From contig NZ_DF967967.1 of the NCBI RefSeq assembly GCF_001050195.2, positions 19,255-83,254 on the forward strand: a DNA stretch of 64,000 nucleotides, in the 5' to 3' direction. This document shows positions 44,522 to 53,220 of this stretch, one piece after another. The notes beneath the pieces are model-generated. The model was not told where the DNA came from. It saw only the letters and a program-made list of their open reading frames with translations, and ran no database searches. Numbering within the stretch: the first letter of the stretch is position 1; each line of letters opens with the position of its first letter. The stretch is from Anaerolinea thermolimosa. Its GTDB lineage: Bacteria > Chloroflexota > Anaerolineae > Anaerolineales > Anaerolineaceae. The translations under genes and the position numbers were made by a program.

Positions 44522-45574
44522 CTACACGATGACTTCCAGATTGGCCAGCGGAACGATGACCTGGGTATCCTGTTCCAGGCGTACCTCAGCTGCCGGCGCA
44601 CGCAAGCCATTGGGTAAGACGGTGAGGCCGGGAAAAACCTGCCCGATGGTGCCGATGCGTCCCCGATAGGGCTCGCCCTGCAGACGCACCGTCTGGTTAG
44701 GTGCAAAGTAGGCCGTCTCAGGGGCAGGTTGGCCGATCGAAGGAAGGGGGATAAACAATTCGGGTCGTTCTCCGGCAGCCGGATTGAAGGCGGTAAAAAT
44801 GGAGGCATCCCGTTGGTCGCTGGTGGTCAGCAAACGATAGGCCAGTTCATTCATGGCGACGCGCCCGAACCCTTCCAGGAGAAGGATGGGCAAATCGAGA
44901 CCGCGGGCTACGGGGATCAGCTCGGAGGGCATACTGGCGAGCACCAGCCCGCGCAGAGGAAGCTGGGCGGCGAAACGCAGTACTTCGGCATCGGAGCAGT
45001 ACCCCGCGACGACGATACTCCCGCGCAGGCTAACCTCTAGCTGAGAGATTTTAATCTCTTCGTCCGGGGACTTCAGCTGAACTACCAGCATCCCTTCACC
45101 CACGAAGGGGCCGTTTCCCCAGGCCCCCTGGATAAGTCCCCCGCTGCTCTCGATGGCCGCGCCGCGTTCGGGATAAATTTCTGAGACTACCCCGCTGATC
45201 CCGGCGAAAACCCGGAGGGGGCGGCTTTCTACCTGAAGCAATACCCGCCCACCGGCGATGGTTACGATTCTTCCGGCGACCGGGGCACGCACAATACGTG
45301 AGAACAACCCGCCGGTTTCGGCAATGATGTCTCCTTCCTGAACGCGTTCTCCTTCCTTGCGCACAATGGCACGGTGGGTTTCATCCACCCGCGATAACCC
45401 CAGCCCACGCCGAACATCCAGCAGCAGGTGACGAACAGCCGTATCGGCTTCGGCGATGGCATCGCTTGCATGAACACTCTGGCCGGGCGAAACGAGCACC
45501 CGCCCACCCACCGGGAGCAAGCGTACCCGCCGGATACTGGTCAGACCGAGAATGTGCGTTACCTGTGCCAACAT
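44522..45574 (-). CDS. Uncharacterised protein with barrel-sandwich and KOW-like segments
   Basis: A 350-residue soluble protein I cannot name. Residues about 20-120 have repeated short strands with VSPGQSVHASDAIAEAD and RVQEGDIIAETGGLFSRIVRAPVAGRI, as in barrel-sandwich hybrid domains. A middle part (about 185-260) looks alpha/beta (GYCSDAEVLRFAAQL, LDLPILLLEGFG). Near the C terminus, VRLQGEPYRGRIGTIGQV resembles a KOW motif. ATG 45574 with GGAG upstream is used; the longer frame overlaps the MutL-like gene. It directly follows that gene and probably works with it. Confidence 0.7.
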   Translation of the reverse strand: MLAQVTHILGLTSIRRVRLLPVGGRVLVSPGQSVHASDAIAEADTAVRHLLLDVRRGLGLSRVDETHRAIVRKEGERVQEGDIIAETGGLFSRIVRAPVAGRIVTIAGGRVLLQVESRPLRVFAGISGVVSEIYPERGAAIESSGGLIQGAWGNGPFVGEGMLVVQLKSPDEEIKISQLEVSLRGSIVVAGYCSDAEVLRFAAQLPLRGLVLASMPSELIPVARGLDLPILLLEGFGRVAMNELAYRLLTTSDQRDASIFTAFNPAAGERPELFIPLPSIGQPAPETAYFAPNQTVRLQGEPYRGRIGTIGQVFPGLTVLPNGLRAPAAEVRLEQDTQVIVPLANLEVIV

Positions 45575-45596
45575 ACAAGCTTCTCCGTTGCAAAGA

Positions 45597-47333
45597 TCAT
45601 GCCGGGCGGCGGGTTTCCACCGCCTGACTCCAGCGCAGGAGGGTTTCGCGGCGTTTTCCGGGGTCGCCAGAGAGCACCAGAGGCCTGCCGCGGGCGTCAA
45701 TCCATGCGCCACACACGCCGCCGATGATGCGGAACCCCCCGGCGGTACGCCGGCGTGGATCAATTTCGGTGCCGCGCAGCCCCTCCAGGTAAATGCGTGC
45801 GGCCTGTCCATGTCTTACCGGCAGGGGCACGATGCTCCCCTGTTTCACTTCCAGGCGGGTCTCGTTGCCATCCTCAAACACCAGCCGCACCCGTAACACA
45901 GGAACACCCGGGCGAGCATTGCTCACCGGTGAGATGACTGCTCCAAGGTTCTGGAAGGCTCCCGATTCCAGGATCTGCACCGGCAGGATGCTGTTGGCTG
46001 GGGCAACGGCTCCCAGCGCAGACATCAGACCGTAGGGGTCAATGAAGAAAGTGGTCACCCCAACCGGTTGCAGGCCGTCGAGCAGGGCCAATAAAGCCTG
46101 CGCCGGGCTGGCTGCCTGGGCGAAGACGGCTCCCCCGGCGAAAATGGGTTCGAAGGAGAGGTTCAGCGTGGGGTAGCGCTCGATCATTCTGGCCGTGGCC
46201 AGGCGTAAGATCTCCCGGGCGGCGGCCAGTTCAATGGCCAGGGTGGTGCCAGTGAGGGGCAGCATGGCAGGGTAGAGCGTTTTCTGCCAGAGAGTATCCA
46301 TCACCTCTTCTTCCGAGATATCCATCGGAAGCCAGCGTGTCAGATCGGCGGGGCGAATCTGTTTGAGAAGCCCTTCCATGCCTGCCCCAAGCCCAAGGGG
46401 GTGGAAAACATTCAGGTGGAGTTTTCCCCCCACTCCTGCCGCCAGGGTGGTGGAGCTGGCTCCCAGGTCTACGCCCAGCACGCCTTTAGAGGCGTCATAC
46501 AGTTCGCTCAGGAAGCGAATCAGCCGTCCCATGGCATGGGCCGAGAGTGTGACCGGGGCGGCGCTGATTTGCTCCAGCAGGTCGAGGCCGCTCATTTGCT
46601 GGCCGCGCAGGCTGATGATCATACGGTTAAGCGTCTCGGCGGCAGGAGCGAGGTCTTCCACGTCGATCCCCGGGCGGATGTTGGGCGCTGTTTGAACCTC
46701 AGTGTATTTACCCACCACTTCCTGAATCTTTTTCGCCAGGGCGGCATTTCCACAGTAGAGAACCCGGGGGCGCTTTTCGGAAGGAAGGGCCCGCAGAACA
46801 AGGAGGAGCAGTTCGACCATTTTTATGACCGAACGGGTAGCTCCATGTTCTGTGCCACCTGCCAGGATGACGATCTCCGAACCGGATTGAAGGACGGCAT
46901 CGAGCTGCGTATCTTGCCGCCGCATATCGTTGAGGCCCACCGCTTCGACCACCTTCCCATAGGTGGAGGCAGCCAGGCGCTGTGCTGATTCGAGAGAGAC
47001 CTCAGAAAGCAGCCCCATCACCAGCATTTGCACTTCTTTCCCGGCTGAGAGAGTCACCACCAGGCGGTCGACTCCGGAGCCATCGGGCTGGGTGGGAATC
47101 TGCAGGCGGTTCTCGGCACCCAGCAGCGGGCGCGAGGTGATCTCTTGCAGGCGACTGATGGCCAGATGAACTCCTTCGCCCACATCAAAAAACGGCGCTC
47201 CCCAGGTGCTGGGGGCACTACCGGCTGCCAGGAAGTGATACTGCCCATCGACGATATCAAAGAGAATGGCGCGGGTGTTGACCGAACCGATATCAATGGT
47301 GAGCAGGGAGTCAGCGTCTACGACGGATGTCAT
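45597..47333 (-). CDS. Glutamate-mutase-MutL-like ASKHA-fold ATPase
   Basis: A 578-residue protein related to MutL/GlmL, the actin-like (ASKHA) protein next to B12-dependent glutamate mutase. Phosphate motif 1 is LLTIDIGSVNTRAILFDI near the N terminus, phosphate motif 2 is GVLGVDLGASSTTLAAGV (about 289-306) and the adenosine motif is PIFAGGAVFAQAASP. No mutase S or E subunit is nearby. Its neighbours are membrane proteins and a barrel-sandwich protein, so a role other than mutase reactivation is likely (inference). Confidence 0.8.
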   Translation of the reverse strand: MTSVVDADSLLTIDIGSVNTRAILFDIVDGQYHFLAAGSAPSTWGAPFFDVGEGVHLAISRLQEITSRPLLGAENRLQIPTQPDGSGVDRLVVTLSAGKEVQMLVMGLLSEVSLESAQRLAASTYGKVVEAVGLNDMRRQDTQLDAVLQSGSEIVILAGGTEHGATRSVIKMVELLLLVLRALPSEKRPRVLYCGNAALAKKIQEVVGKYTEVQTAPNIRPGIDVEDLAPAAETLNRMIISLRGQQMSGLDLLEQISAAPVTLSAHAMGRLIRFLSELYDASKGVLGVDLGASSTTLAAGVGGKLHLNVFHPLGLGAGMEGLLKQIRPADLTRWLPMDISEEEVMDTLWQKTLYPAMLPLTGTTLAIELAAAREILRLATARMIERYPTLNLSFEPIFAGGAVFAQAASPAQALLALLDGLQPVGVTTFFIDPYGLMSALGAVAPANSILPVQILESGAFQNLGAVISPVSNARPGVPVLRVRLVFEDGNETRLEVKQGSIVPLPVRHGQAARIYLEGLRGTEIDPRRRTAGGFRIIGGVCGAWIDARGRPLVLSGDPGKRRETLLRWSQAVETRRPA

Positions 47334-47339
47334 GAGGGG

Positions 47340-48002
47340 TTATCCAGAAGTGAGTTGGGCAATGACAGTGAGCAAGAACTGGATGCGATCCATCAACGCT
47401 GTAAGCGAGGCGGTAAATACTCCCGCAAAGACCGCACCCAGGGCAATTCCGATGAACACCTGTCCCACAAGAGCCAGGCTTTCGACCACGGCGGCCCGGC
47501 CTGTTCGCCCGGGTTGCCGGGAAGGGGTGTTGAACTGGAAATAGACCAATGTTCCAATGGCCCCGATCAGCAGGAGCAGACCTTCAAACAGGCCGCTTGC
47601 TCCATAAGTGTAGACGTTGAAGGGACGAGTTGCACCGCTTATCTGGCCGATCAGGGTACCAAAAACAGCTCCTCCGATGGCTACTGCGGCACCCACACCT
47701 ACCAGGTAAGCCATGGGCAGTTTTCCCAGTGGAGCCAGCTGGTTAGAAAGCTTGGTCAGCAACAGGGCGGCCATGACCAGGGGTACGAGCACGAAGAGGC
47801 GCTCCGCCAGACTGCCCTGGAGGAGGGGCAAAATCAGGCGAGGGAGAATCACCTGGTAGATCACGGTGACCGCAACGTACCCTGCTGAGACCCCGACAAA
47901 AAGGTAAGAAGCAAGGCGGAAGAAGAAATTATCACCAAAAAGGTAGGTGAAAACCAGCAAGGTGAGGAAAAAGCCAACCAGAGTCCAGATCAGATCCTGC
48001 AT
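47340..48002 (-). CDS. Uncharacterised integral membrane protein
   Basis: A 220-residue protein with about six hydrophobic segments spread over its length, including the first (residues 3-22) and the last (195-213). Short Arg/Pro loops separate them. No transporter or enzyme motif is recognised. It lies 6 bp before the MutL-like gene and 9 bp after the zinc-ribbon repeat protein. Confidence 0.8.
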   Translation of the reverse strand: MQDLIWTLVGFFLTLLVFTYLFGDNFFFRLASYLFVGVSAGYVAVTVIYQVILPRLILPLLQGSLAERLFVLVPLVMAALLLTKLSNQLAPLGKLPMAYLVGVGAAVAIGGAVFGTLIGQISGATRPFNVYTYGASGLFEGLLLLIGAIGTLVYFQFNTPSRQPGRTGRAAVVESLALVGQVFIGIALGAVFAGVFTASLTALMDRIQFLLTVIAQLTSG

Positions 48003-48011
48003 GGCGGGTTT

Positions 48012-50630
48012 TTAAATCCTCCCTTTCGACTTCGGTTTTCGGGAAGTGCTTCCCAGAAGGGCCGAGACGGTTCCCCCGATCACCAGCAGGATGAGCCCGA
48101 CCAGGGCGGCGCTCTGATAAGCTCCCCAGAAGCGATTGGCAAGGTTTACCCGTCCTGACCTCTGCTCGTAGAAGGCTCCGCCCTGCAGGCCCACGCTCAA
48201 CCCCTGGAGTTGCCCGGAGTCGAAGTAAGGTTGCAGAAGAGGCCCGGCCTGAGCACTGGTCACCATGCTCAGGGGGACGCCCTGAAGGGTGGGCTGTACC
48301 TGTTCAATCCAGGCGCGGCCGGTTTCGGGAGAGTCGGTCAGAACAAGGATGAGAGCGAAATCTTGCAGGCTCTGCAGGCCAGCTGTGGCCGGGCGTTCCC
48401 AGGCGGGGATGCCGTTGAGCGGGGTGTCGAGGGCAGAGGGTGCGGCACCACGCGGATTGTGAGCAAACTCGAGCAATGAAGTGGTTCCGCCGGGCAGATA
48501 ACCCAGATTGACGGTACGTTCGCTCAGGGCGTAGGTTGGGCGGCGGAGGAGCGCTTCATTCAACAGGTCTTCGGCGAGCACAGGGCCGGTTGGCACGGTA
48601 GATACGGTGATCAGCCGGGCGTTTTTAATCATCAGATGCTCGATAATGCTGTTTGCCGCGTAACGCATCTCACCCGAAAGCCCCGGCTCGTAATCGACCG
48701 CAAGTAAAACCGCGGCATTTTCAGGCAGGTTTTCCACCCGGGTGTAGAGGGCGTCGGTGCCTGCGGGGATCACCGCGGGCAGTTCGACGAGGTGGAAATC
48801 GGGGAGGAGCATGGTGAGAAGGGAAAGGATGAACAGGAGGGCGATTAACACCCGCAGGATCATGGCCGGTGCGCGGGAGGGTTCCGATGGCACCGCGCTG
48901 GGTTGCGTTTCAAGGCCGAGGAGGTTTTCCAGAATGGCGGCCTGAGAGCGCTGTCGTTCTGAGATGCGCAGTTTTGCAGAATAGACGGGGGGCTTTCGGT
49001 AATGGAAGGGGAGTTCTTCAACCGGTAAAACGCCGCGCATCCCGGAGAGCGGCCCGGACTTCTCGACAAACTTTTCACTCGTATCGGCCTGCGGGGTGGC
49101 GGGGATCACGGCTTCAAGAGGGCGCAGGTCTTCGACCCATTCAGGAAGTTCACCCCGTGCCAGTTCTTCACCGGCTTCTTCAGGGAAGGGTTCTTCGGAA
49201 GGCGGAGTGGGCTCTCCCACAGGCTGGTTGGAGAGCCATTCGGGCAGGTCGACCTGGAACGGTGAACTGAGCTCCTGAGGGGAGACCTCCGGTTCGGTTT
49301 CAAGCAGAGGCGGCACCTGCTCAGATGGGGAGGGTGCCGTTTCGGGCCTGATTTTGCTCAACCACTCGGGCATGGTTTCATCAATGAACGGCCCCACACC
49401 TTCGGCTGGCAGTGCGGCCTGGTCAAGCCCCTGGCCGGTTTCAGTCTCGGCGAAGGCATGCAACCAGTCTGGAATTTCGGGCTCGGGCAGGGTTTCGGGC
49501 TCCGCTGAGGGCGATGGAGGTTCAACAGGGGGTTGATCACTGCCACCGGCTTCGGGAGAGGCTTCTTCGGCTGAGAAAAAGGTTGAAAAATCTGGCCCGG
49601 CCAGTGGAATCCCGGCGGGGGTGTCTGCAGGCGGCGCAGGTTGATCTTCGGTCAGGAAGGCCGGTAGTTCACCTTCCTTTTCCAGGTCTGTCGGAGGTTC
49701 AAAGGGAACTTCCTGCCGGGGGGCGGGTTCTTCCAGCCCTGTCAGCCAGGCAGGCAATTCCCCTTCCAGGCCTGCCGGGGGTTCAAAGGGAGCTTCCTGC
49801 GGGGGAGCGGGTTCTTCCAGCCCTGCCAGCCAGGCAGGCAACCCTCCTGCCGCTTCAGCAGGGGTCTCGTCCTGAGAAGCAGGGGCCTCTGGTTGGAGCC
49901 AGTCGGGCAGGGAGCTGGCGGGGGCAGGCTCTACCGGGCTTTCTTCTGCAGGGGCTGTGGACAGCCACTCTGGCAGTTCTTCTTCTGGCGGTGGGGTAGA
50001 AGCGGATTCTTCCTCGGGGGGTGTAAACCCGGCCAACCAGGAGGCCAATTCTCCTTTCTCTTCGGGGGAAGAGGCCGGGAGAGAGGCCTCTGCATCGGGG
50101 AAGCCGGGCGGTTGAGAAGCCGACCATGGCGGTTCCGGGACGGGTGATTGAGGCTCCTCTGCGTGGGGGGATTCGCCGCGCAGCCGTGCCAGCCAGTCTT
50201 CATCGCTGAAATCTCCCGATGATCCACCCGCGGAGCTGCCCAGCCCGGCGAGCCAGTCATCTGCGCTGCCCTCTGGAGCGGAAGTTTCGCTGGTCGGTTC
50301 TTGCAGCCAGTCGAAGGAAGCCGGGACGGAAGGTTCACCGGCGGCAGGCTCGCTGACGGGGTGTTCCTCCGGGGAGGGGGGTTGGATGCGCGAAAACCAG
50401 TCTGGAAGGTTGTCTTCGGAAGGGGGTTCTTCTCCACCGGTAGGGGTAGAAGGCTCCGCCTGCCAGTTTCCTTCGCGCAGACTGGCCAGCCAATCGGGCA
50501 GATCGGCTTCGCTGCTCTCTGCAGGCGGCTGGCTGGCTGCGCCCGGAGAGAGCACCTCACCGCAGAAAAAGCACTTTTCTGCGTCCGAAGCGTTGCTCAT
50601 ACCACAGGATGGACAGCGTATTTCTGGCAT
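48012..50630 (-). CDS. Zinc-ribbon membrane protein with about 15 Pro-x-Trp-Leu motifs
   Basis: An 872-residue protein. The N terminus is a zinc ribbon (CPSCG at 5-9, CFFCG at 20-24). Residues about 40-520 are Pro/Glu-rich and disordered-looking, with some 15 copies of a short motif such as LPDWLASL, LPAWLAGL or MPEWLSKI. Two copies (PAWLAGLEEPAP, PAWLTGLEEPAP) are in a recent duplication of about 36 residues. After it come a membrane segment (about residue 590-610), an extracytoplasmic domain of about 220 residues and a final membrane segment with a basic tail. The motif array looks like a multivalent docking platform. Confidence 0.8.
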   Translation of the reverse strand: MPEIRCPSCGMSNASDAEKCFFCGEVLSPGAASQPPAESSEADLPDWLASLREGNWQAEPSTPTGGEEPPSEDNLPDWFSRIQPPSPEEHPVSEPAAGEPSVPASFDWLQEPTSETSAPEGSADDWLAGLGSSAGGSSGDFSDEDWLARLRGESPHAEEPQSPVPEPPWSASQPPGFPDAEASLPASSPEEKGELASWLAGFTPPEEESASTPPPEEELPEWLSTAPAEESPVEPAPASSLPDWLQPEAPASQDETPAEAAGGLPAWLAGLEEPAPPQEAPFEPPAGLEGELPAWLTGLEEPAPRQEVPFEPPTDLEKEGELPAFLTEDQPAPPADTPAGIPLAGPDFSTFFSAEEASPEAGGSDQPPVEPPSPSAEPETLPEPEIPDWLHAFAETETGQGLDQAALPAEGVGPFIDETMPEWLSKIRPETAPSPSEQVPPLLETEPEVSPQELSSPFQVDLPEWLSNQPVGEPTPPSEEPFPEEAGEELARGELPEWVEDLRPLEAVIPATPQADTSEKFVEKSGPLSGMRGVLPVEELPFHYRKPPVYSAKLRISERQRSQAAILENLLGLETQPSAVPSEPSRAPAMILRVLIALLFILSLLTMLLPDFHLVELPAVIPAGTDALYTRVENLPENAAVLLAVDYEPGLSGEMRYAANSIIEHLMIKNARLITVSTVPTGPVLAEDLLNEALLRRPTYALSERTVNLGYLPGGTTSLLEFAHNPRGAAPSALDTPLNGIPAWERPATAGLQSLQDFALILVLTDSPETGRAWIEQVQPTLQGVPLSMVTSAQAGPLLQPYFDSGQLQGLSVGLQGGAFYEQRSGRVNLANRFWGAYQSAALVGLILLVIGGTVSALLGSTSRKPKSKGRI

Positions 50631-50633
50631 AGA

Positions 50634-51266
50634 CTATCCGCTGAAGGGTCGGTCGGCCCCGAGTAAAATGCGCAGCCCGGCGGTGAGACTGCCCAGGGCA
50701 ATGCCGAGTAAAATGCCGCGGGTGCCTGCAATGGGCAGGCGCTGAATGAATTCAAACAGGCCGCCGATGCCGGGTAGCGATTGCAACGGAGCCAGCAGAC
50801 CACTGGCGATCAGTATAAAGAAAAAGGCGCTGACGGCAAAAACCACCGCCATGAGCCCTTTGCGGCGCTGAAAGAGGCGAATACTGCCAAAGGTGAGCGT
50901 GATCACCAGAAGTGCCATAAGGGTGGCCTCTACAGGGGCCTGGATGGCGGTGACCACTTTCTGGTATTGCGGGTCAGCGGGGGTGAGGTAGAGCCCCAGC
51001 CCAAAGGAGGCAAGGAACGCAATGACCAGGAGGATGCTATAGCGGTCAGGATCGCGTCGGGCGGTCATCCGGCGAAGATGCACCATAAAAAGGTTAAGCA
51101 CTCCCACCAGCGCGGCAACTCCCGCGAGAATCACCGCCCAGCCGATGAGGATGGAGCGCAGGGTCAGGATGAAGGCAAAACGGGTCATTTCAGGGGGGAT
51201 GAAATACCCGAGGAGGACAATCAATCCGACGGAAATGGCAATGGCAGTCCAGAGGGGGGCTCTCAT
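50634..51266 (-). CDS. Uncharacterised integral membrane protein
   Basis: A 210-residue protein with about six hydrophobic segments and a basic loop (HLRRMTARRDPDR, about residues 63-75). No known motif. It starts in a 4-bp overlap with the preceding gene and ends 3 bp before the zinc-ribbon repeat protein. Confidence 0.8.
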   Translation of the reverse strand: MRAPLWTAIAISVGLIVLLGYFIPPEMTRFAFILTLRSILIGWAVILAGVAALVGVLNLFMVHLRRMTARRDPDRYSILLVIAFLASFGLGLYLTPADPQYQKVVTAIQAPVEATLMALLVITLTFGSIRLFQRRKGLMAVVFAVSAFFFILIASGLLAPLQSLPGIGGLFEFIQRLPIAGTRGILLGIALGSLTAGLRILLGADRPFSG

Positions 51267-52021
51267 AGGGCGATCAATCCAAAGAACGAGGCCAGAGCGG
51301 CCAGGAGCAGGAGGACGATCACAACCCAGCGCAGCACATCCTGAACGCGCAGGCTGGCTTGATAGATGGCGCCCGCCTGAAGGTAGGCAGGCAGGGCAAA
51401 CAGCTCTTCTCCGATGAGCGTCTCTTCAGCAGTGGCATAAAACACGGCCTGGGCATCCAGGGCATCGGATGTGGCCAGGGTGAAAGCGTTTTGCTGGTCA
51501 GATGCGTCGGCCAGCAGGCCGGCCTCGGGGCCGAGGTTGCCTGCAAGGATGGTGGTGGAAACCCGTTCATCCCGGAGGATGGGCAGGGTGCCGGCCACAT
51601 AACTGAAGGGGGTTGCACCCGTCAACCGGCCCCGTTCGGCATCGTATTGTTCGGGAACGTGGGCAATCCGGTAGGCGGCACGCAGGGTATCCTGACTGAG
51701 AATGGAGAGGGTGCCGTCGCCGCTTGTGGCTACGGGGGGGCGGTCACTGACCAGGCTGAGCTGTGCGATGCGCTCGAGGGTGCTCAACCCCACCAGGGCC
51801 GAGGCGTTGGTGGGGCTAAAAATGCTGGCTTTGCCGATCGAAACGTGCAGGCGGGTTCCGTCTTCTACAGCCAGACCAATGGCGCGCTGCAGACGCTGTA
51901 ATGCAGGGATTGCCCGCAGCCCGCCCCGCCCCTGACGGAAACGCGGCAGGAGGAAGACCAGCATAAGGCCTGCTGCCAGAAGAACGAGCACGGTGCCGAG
52001 GATGGATTCGAGCCAGATCAC
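51263..52021 (-). CDS. Membrane-anchored protein, DUF6754-like
   Basis: A 252-residue protein with one membrane segment at each end (about 7-27 and 230-250) and a central alpha/beta domain with many small residues: THSVS-like opening HVSIGKASIFSPTNASALVGLSTLERIAQL and TSDALDAQAVFYATAEETLIGEELFALPAYL. The pattern recalls DUF6754, a domain of unknown function found in Chloroflexota and archaea; this match is from memory and uncertain. It overlaps both neighbours by 4 bp. Confidence 0.7.
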   Translation of the reverse strand: MIWLESILGTVLVLLAAGLMLVFLLPRFRQGRGGLRAIPALQRLQRAIGLAVEDGTRLHVSIGKASIFSPTNASALVGLSTLERIAQLSLVSDRPPVATSGDGTLSILSQDTLRAAYRIAHVPEQYDAERGRLTGATPFSYVAGTLPILRDERVSTTILAGNLGPEAGLLADASDQQNAFTLATSDALDAQAVFYATAEETLIGEELFALPAYLQAGAIYQASLRVQDVLRWVVIVLLLLAALASFFGLIAL

Positions 52022-52272
52022 GAGCGTTTTTCCTCCCTGAGAAAGGCGGCAAACGACCGGCTTTCTTCCTGGTTTTCAAAGAGGTTTGCCAGGGCGCTGA
52101 ACCGTCTGGCAGAAGCGCGTTCCCCGAAAAGGGGCTGACCGATGTACACCAGCTGTGCCAGAAAAAAGGTCAAAGGCCCGGCACTTTCCAGCAGGAGCGC
52201 GGCAAGCTCTTTCATACCCCATCGTTGCAAGAGTTGCGCCCATTCCGGCCAGTATTCGCGCTCCGGTTGCAT
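52018..52272 (-). CDS. Small soluble protein, first gene of the eight-gene operon
   Basis: An 84-residue, mostly helical protein (YWPEWAQLLQRWGMKELAALLLESAGPL) with no recognised domain. It also contains a PEW motif near its start. ATG 52272 is chosen because the -10 box lies 6 nt upstream and the 165-bp open extension upstream overlaps the promoter. The stop overlaps the next start. Confidence 0.65.
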   Translation of the reverse strand: MQPEREYWPEWAQLLQRWGMKELAALLLESAGPLTFFLAQLVYIGQPLFGERASARRFSALANLFENQEESRSFAAFLREEKRS

Positions 52273-52278
52273 AGTATG

Positions 52279-52284
52279 AGTATA
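52279..52284 (-). promoter_or_regulatory. Extended -10 promoter for the leaderless eight-gene operon
   Basis: On the minus strand TGC-TATACT, 6 nt, then ATG at 52272. TTGACA occurs upstream but 20 bp away, longer than usual, so the TGn extension probably matters more. Confidence 0.6.
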
Positions 52285-52405
52285 GCACAAGATATCTAAT
52301 TGTATGTCAAATAAACAGGGCGGTTCTGGATTGTGGCCCTGTTTACCCCCACCTACAGGGGTGATGCGGGCCGTACCGGCACCGGTGGGGGCGGGTCTGG
52401 CGGCA

Positions 52406-53206
52406 TCAGCCATCGGAAAGCAATGCTTCCAGGTCATGAATCAGAGGGAGAGAATTTTGCTGTGCCCAGGCCTCCACACCCTCCCAGAATAGATTGACGG
52501 CGCGGCCTACCGCGGCAGGCGGATGGAGCTTTCCTGACAGCACTTTTTCTACAAGAGGGGCATAACCTTCAGGCGGGTCGGGCAGGGTGAGCGACTCGGC
52601 CCACACGGTAGTACTGCCGGTATAGACCCGTCGATGGTGAAGCCCGAGCAGGCAGGCGCCAAAGTGCGCGGCATCTACGGCGTACGCCGGCAGGAGCGAG
52701 AACTGCCTGAGCGCCAGGGCATTGCGCGTTTTCCCGATGATTTCGTACAGGTCGCCAATGATGGTCTCGATGATCAGCTGATGGAATTCCTCAGGGGTGT
52801 GGGTCAGGGCCAGTGCGCGGCCGCGCTCCAGCAGGCCTTCCGGGTCGTAGAGGGGGAGCCAGTGTACAAAAGCGCCGTGGGTCACAGGCCAGAATTCATC
52901 CAGTGCGGCGGCCTGCCGGAAGAACTCATCGGCGCTGTAGACGTCTACTTCGGCCTTCCACGGACCGGCGGACCATTCGTAAGGGCGGTCGATGCCTTCC
53001 CCTTCTACGATTACGAACATCTCGATATCGGAGTAGGGGCCGTCCTGATCGCGTGCCAGTGAACCATAGATGGCGGTAGCGCGGTGGCGGGTTCCGAAAT
53101 GACGGGCAAAACGGTCGGCGATTTGCAAGGCGCGGGCCAGGCGTTCTTCGTGAGTGAAGGCCAGCGGGCTGGCTCGAAGGGGAGTGGAACGAGAAGAGGA
53201 GGTCAT
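52406..53206 (-). CDS. Kanamycin-nucleotidyltransferase-like ANT(4') family protein
   Basis: A 266-residue nucleotidyltransferase closely patterned on aminoglycoside ANT(4') (KNTase). The active-site loop is YGSLARDQDGPYSDIEMFV (S49, D60, E62), followed by WKAEVDVYS and FWPVTHGAFVHWLPLYDPEGLLER. E155 in DLYEIIGKTRN lines up with the catalytic-base Glu of KNTase. GLHHRRVYTGSTTV and LFWEGVEAW near the C terminus also match. It would adenylylate a hydroxyl of an aminoglycoside or a similar substrate. It is read divergently from the M50-TPR gene, only 14 bp away. Confidence 0.85.
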   Translation of the reverse strand: MTSSSRSTPLRASPLAFTHEERLARALQIADRFARHFGTRHRATAIYGSLARDQDGPYSDIEMFVIVEGEGIDRPYEWSAGPWKAEVDVYSADEFFRQAAALDEFWPVTHGAFVHWLPLYDPEGLLERGRALALTHTPEEFHQLIIETIIGDLYEIIGKTRNALALRQFSLLPAYAVDAAHFGACLLGLHHRRVYTGSTTVWAESLTLPDPPEGYAPLVEKVLSGKLHPPAAVGRAVNLFWEGVEAWAQQNSLPLIHDLEALLSDG

Positions 53207-53220
53207 GCTACAATGATAGC
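53207..53220. promoter_or_regulatory. Shared 14-bp divergent promoter within a 20-bp palindrome (53204-53223)
   Basis: The interval is flanked by the two start codons. Plus strand: TGC-TACAAT (-10 at 53209-53214), 6 nt, ATG. Minus strand: TGC-TATCAT (53213-53218), 6 nt, ATG. The outer arms CATGCTA/TAGCATG are perfectly symmetric. No room exists for a leader or ribosome site on either side. Confidence 0.6.

Noticed and set aside
45575..45811. Extended N terminus of the barrel-sandwich protein
   Set aside because: It overlaps the 3' end of the MutL-like gene and is rich in Cys/Gly/Pro from frame shadow; ATG 45574 has GGAG upstream.
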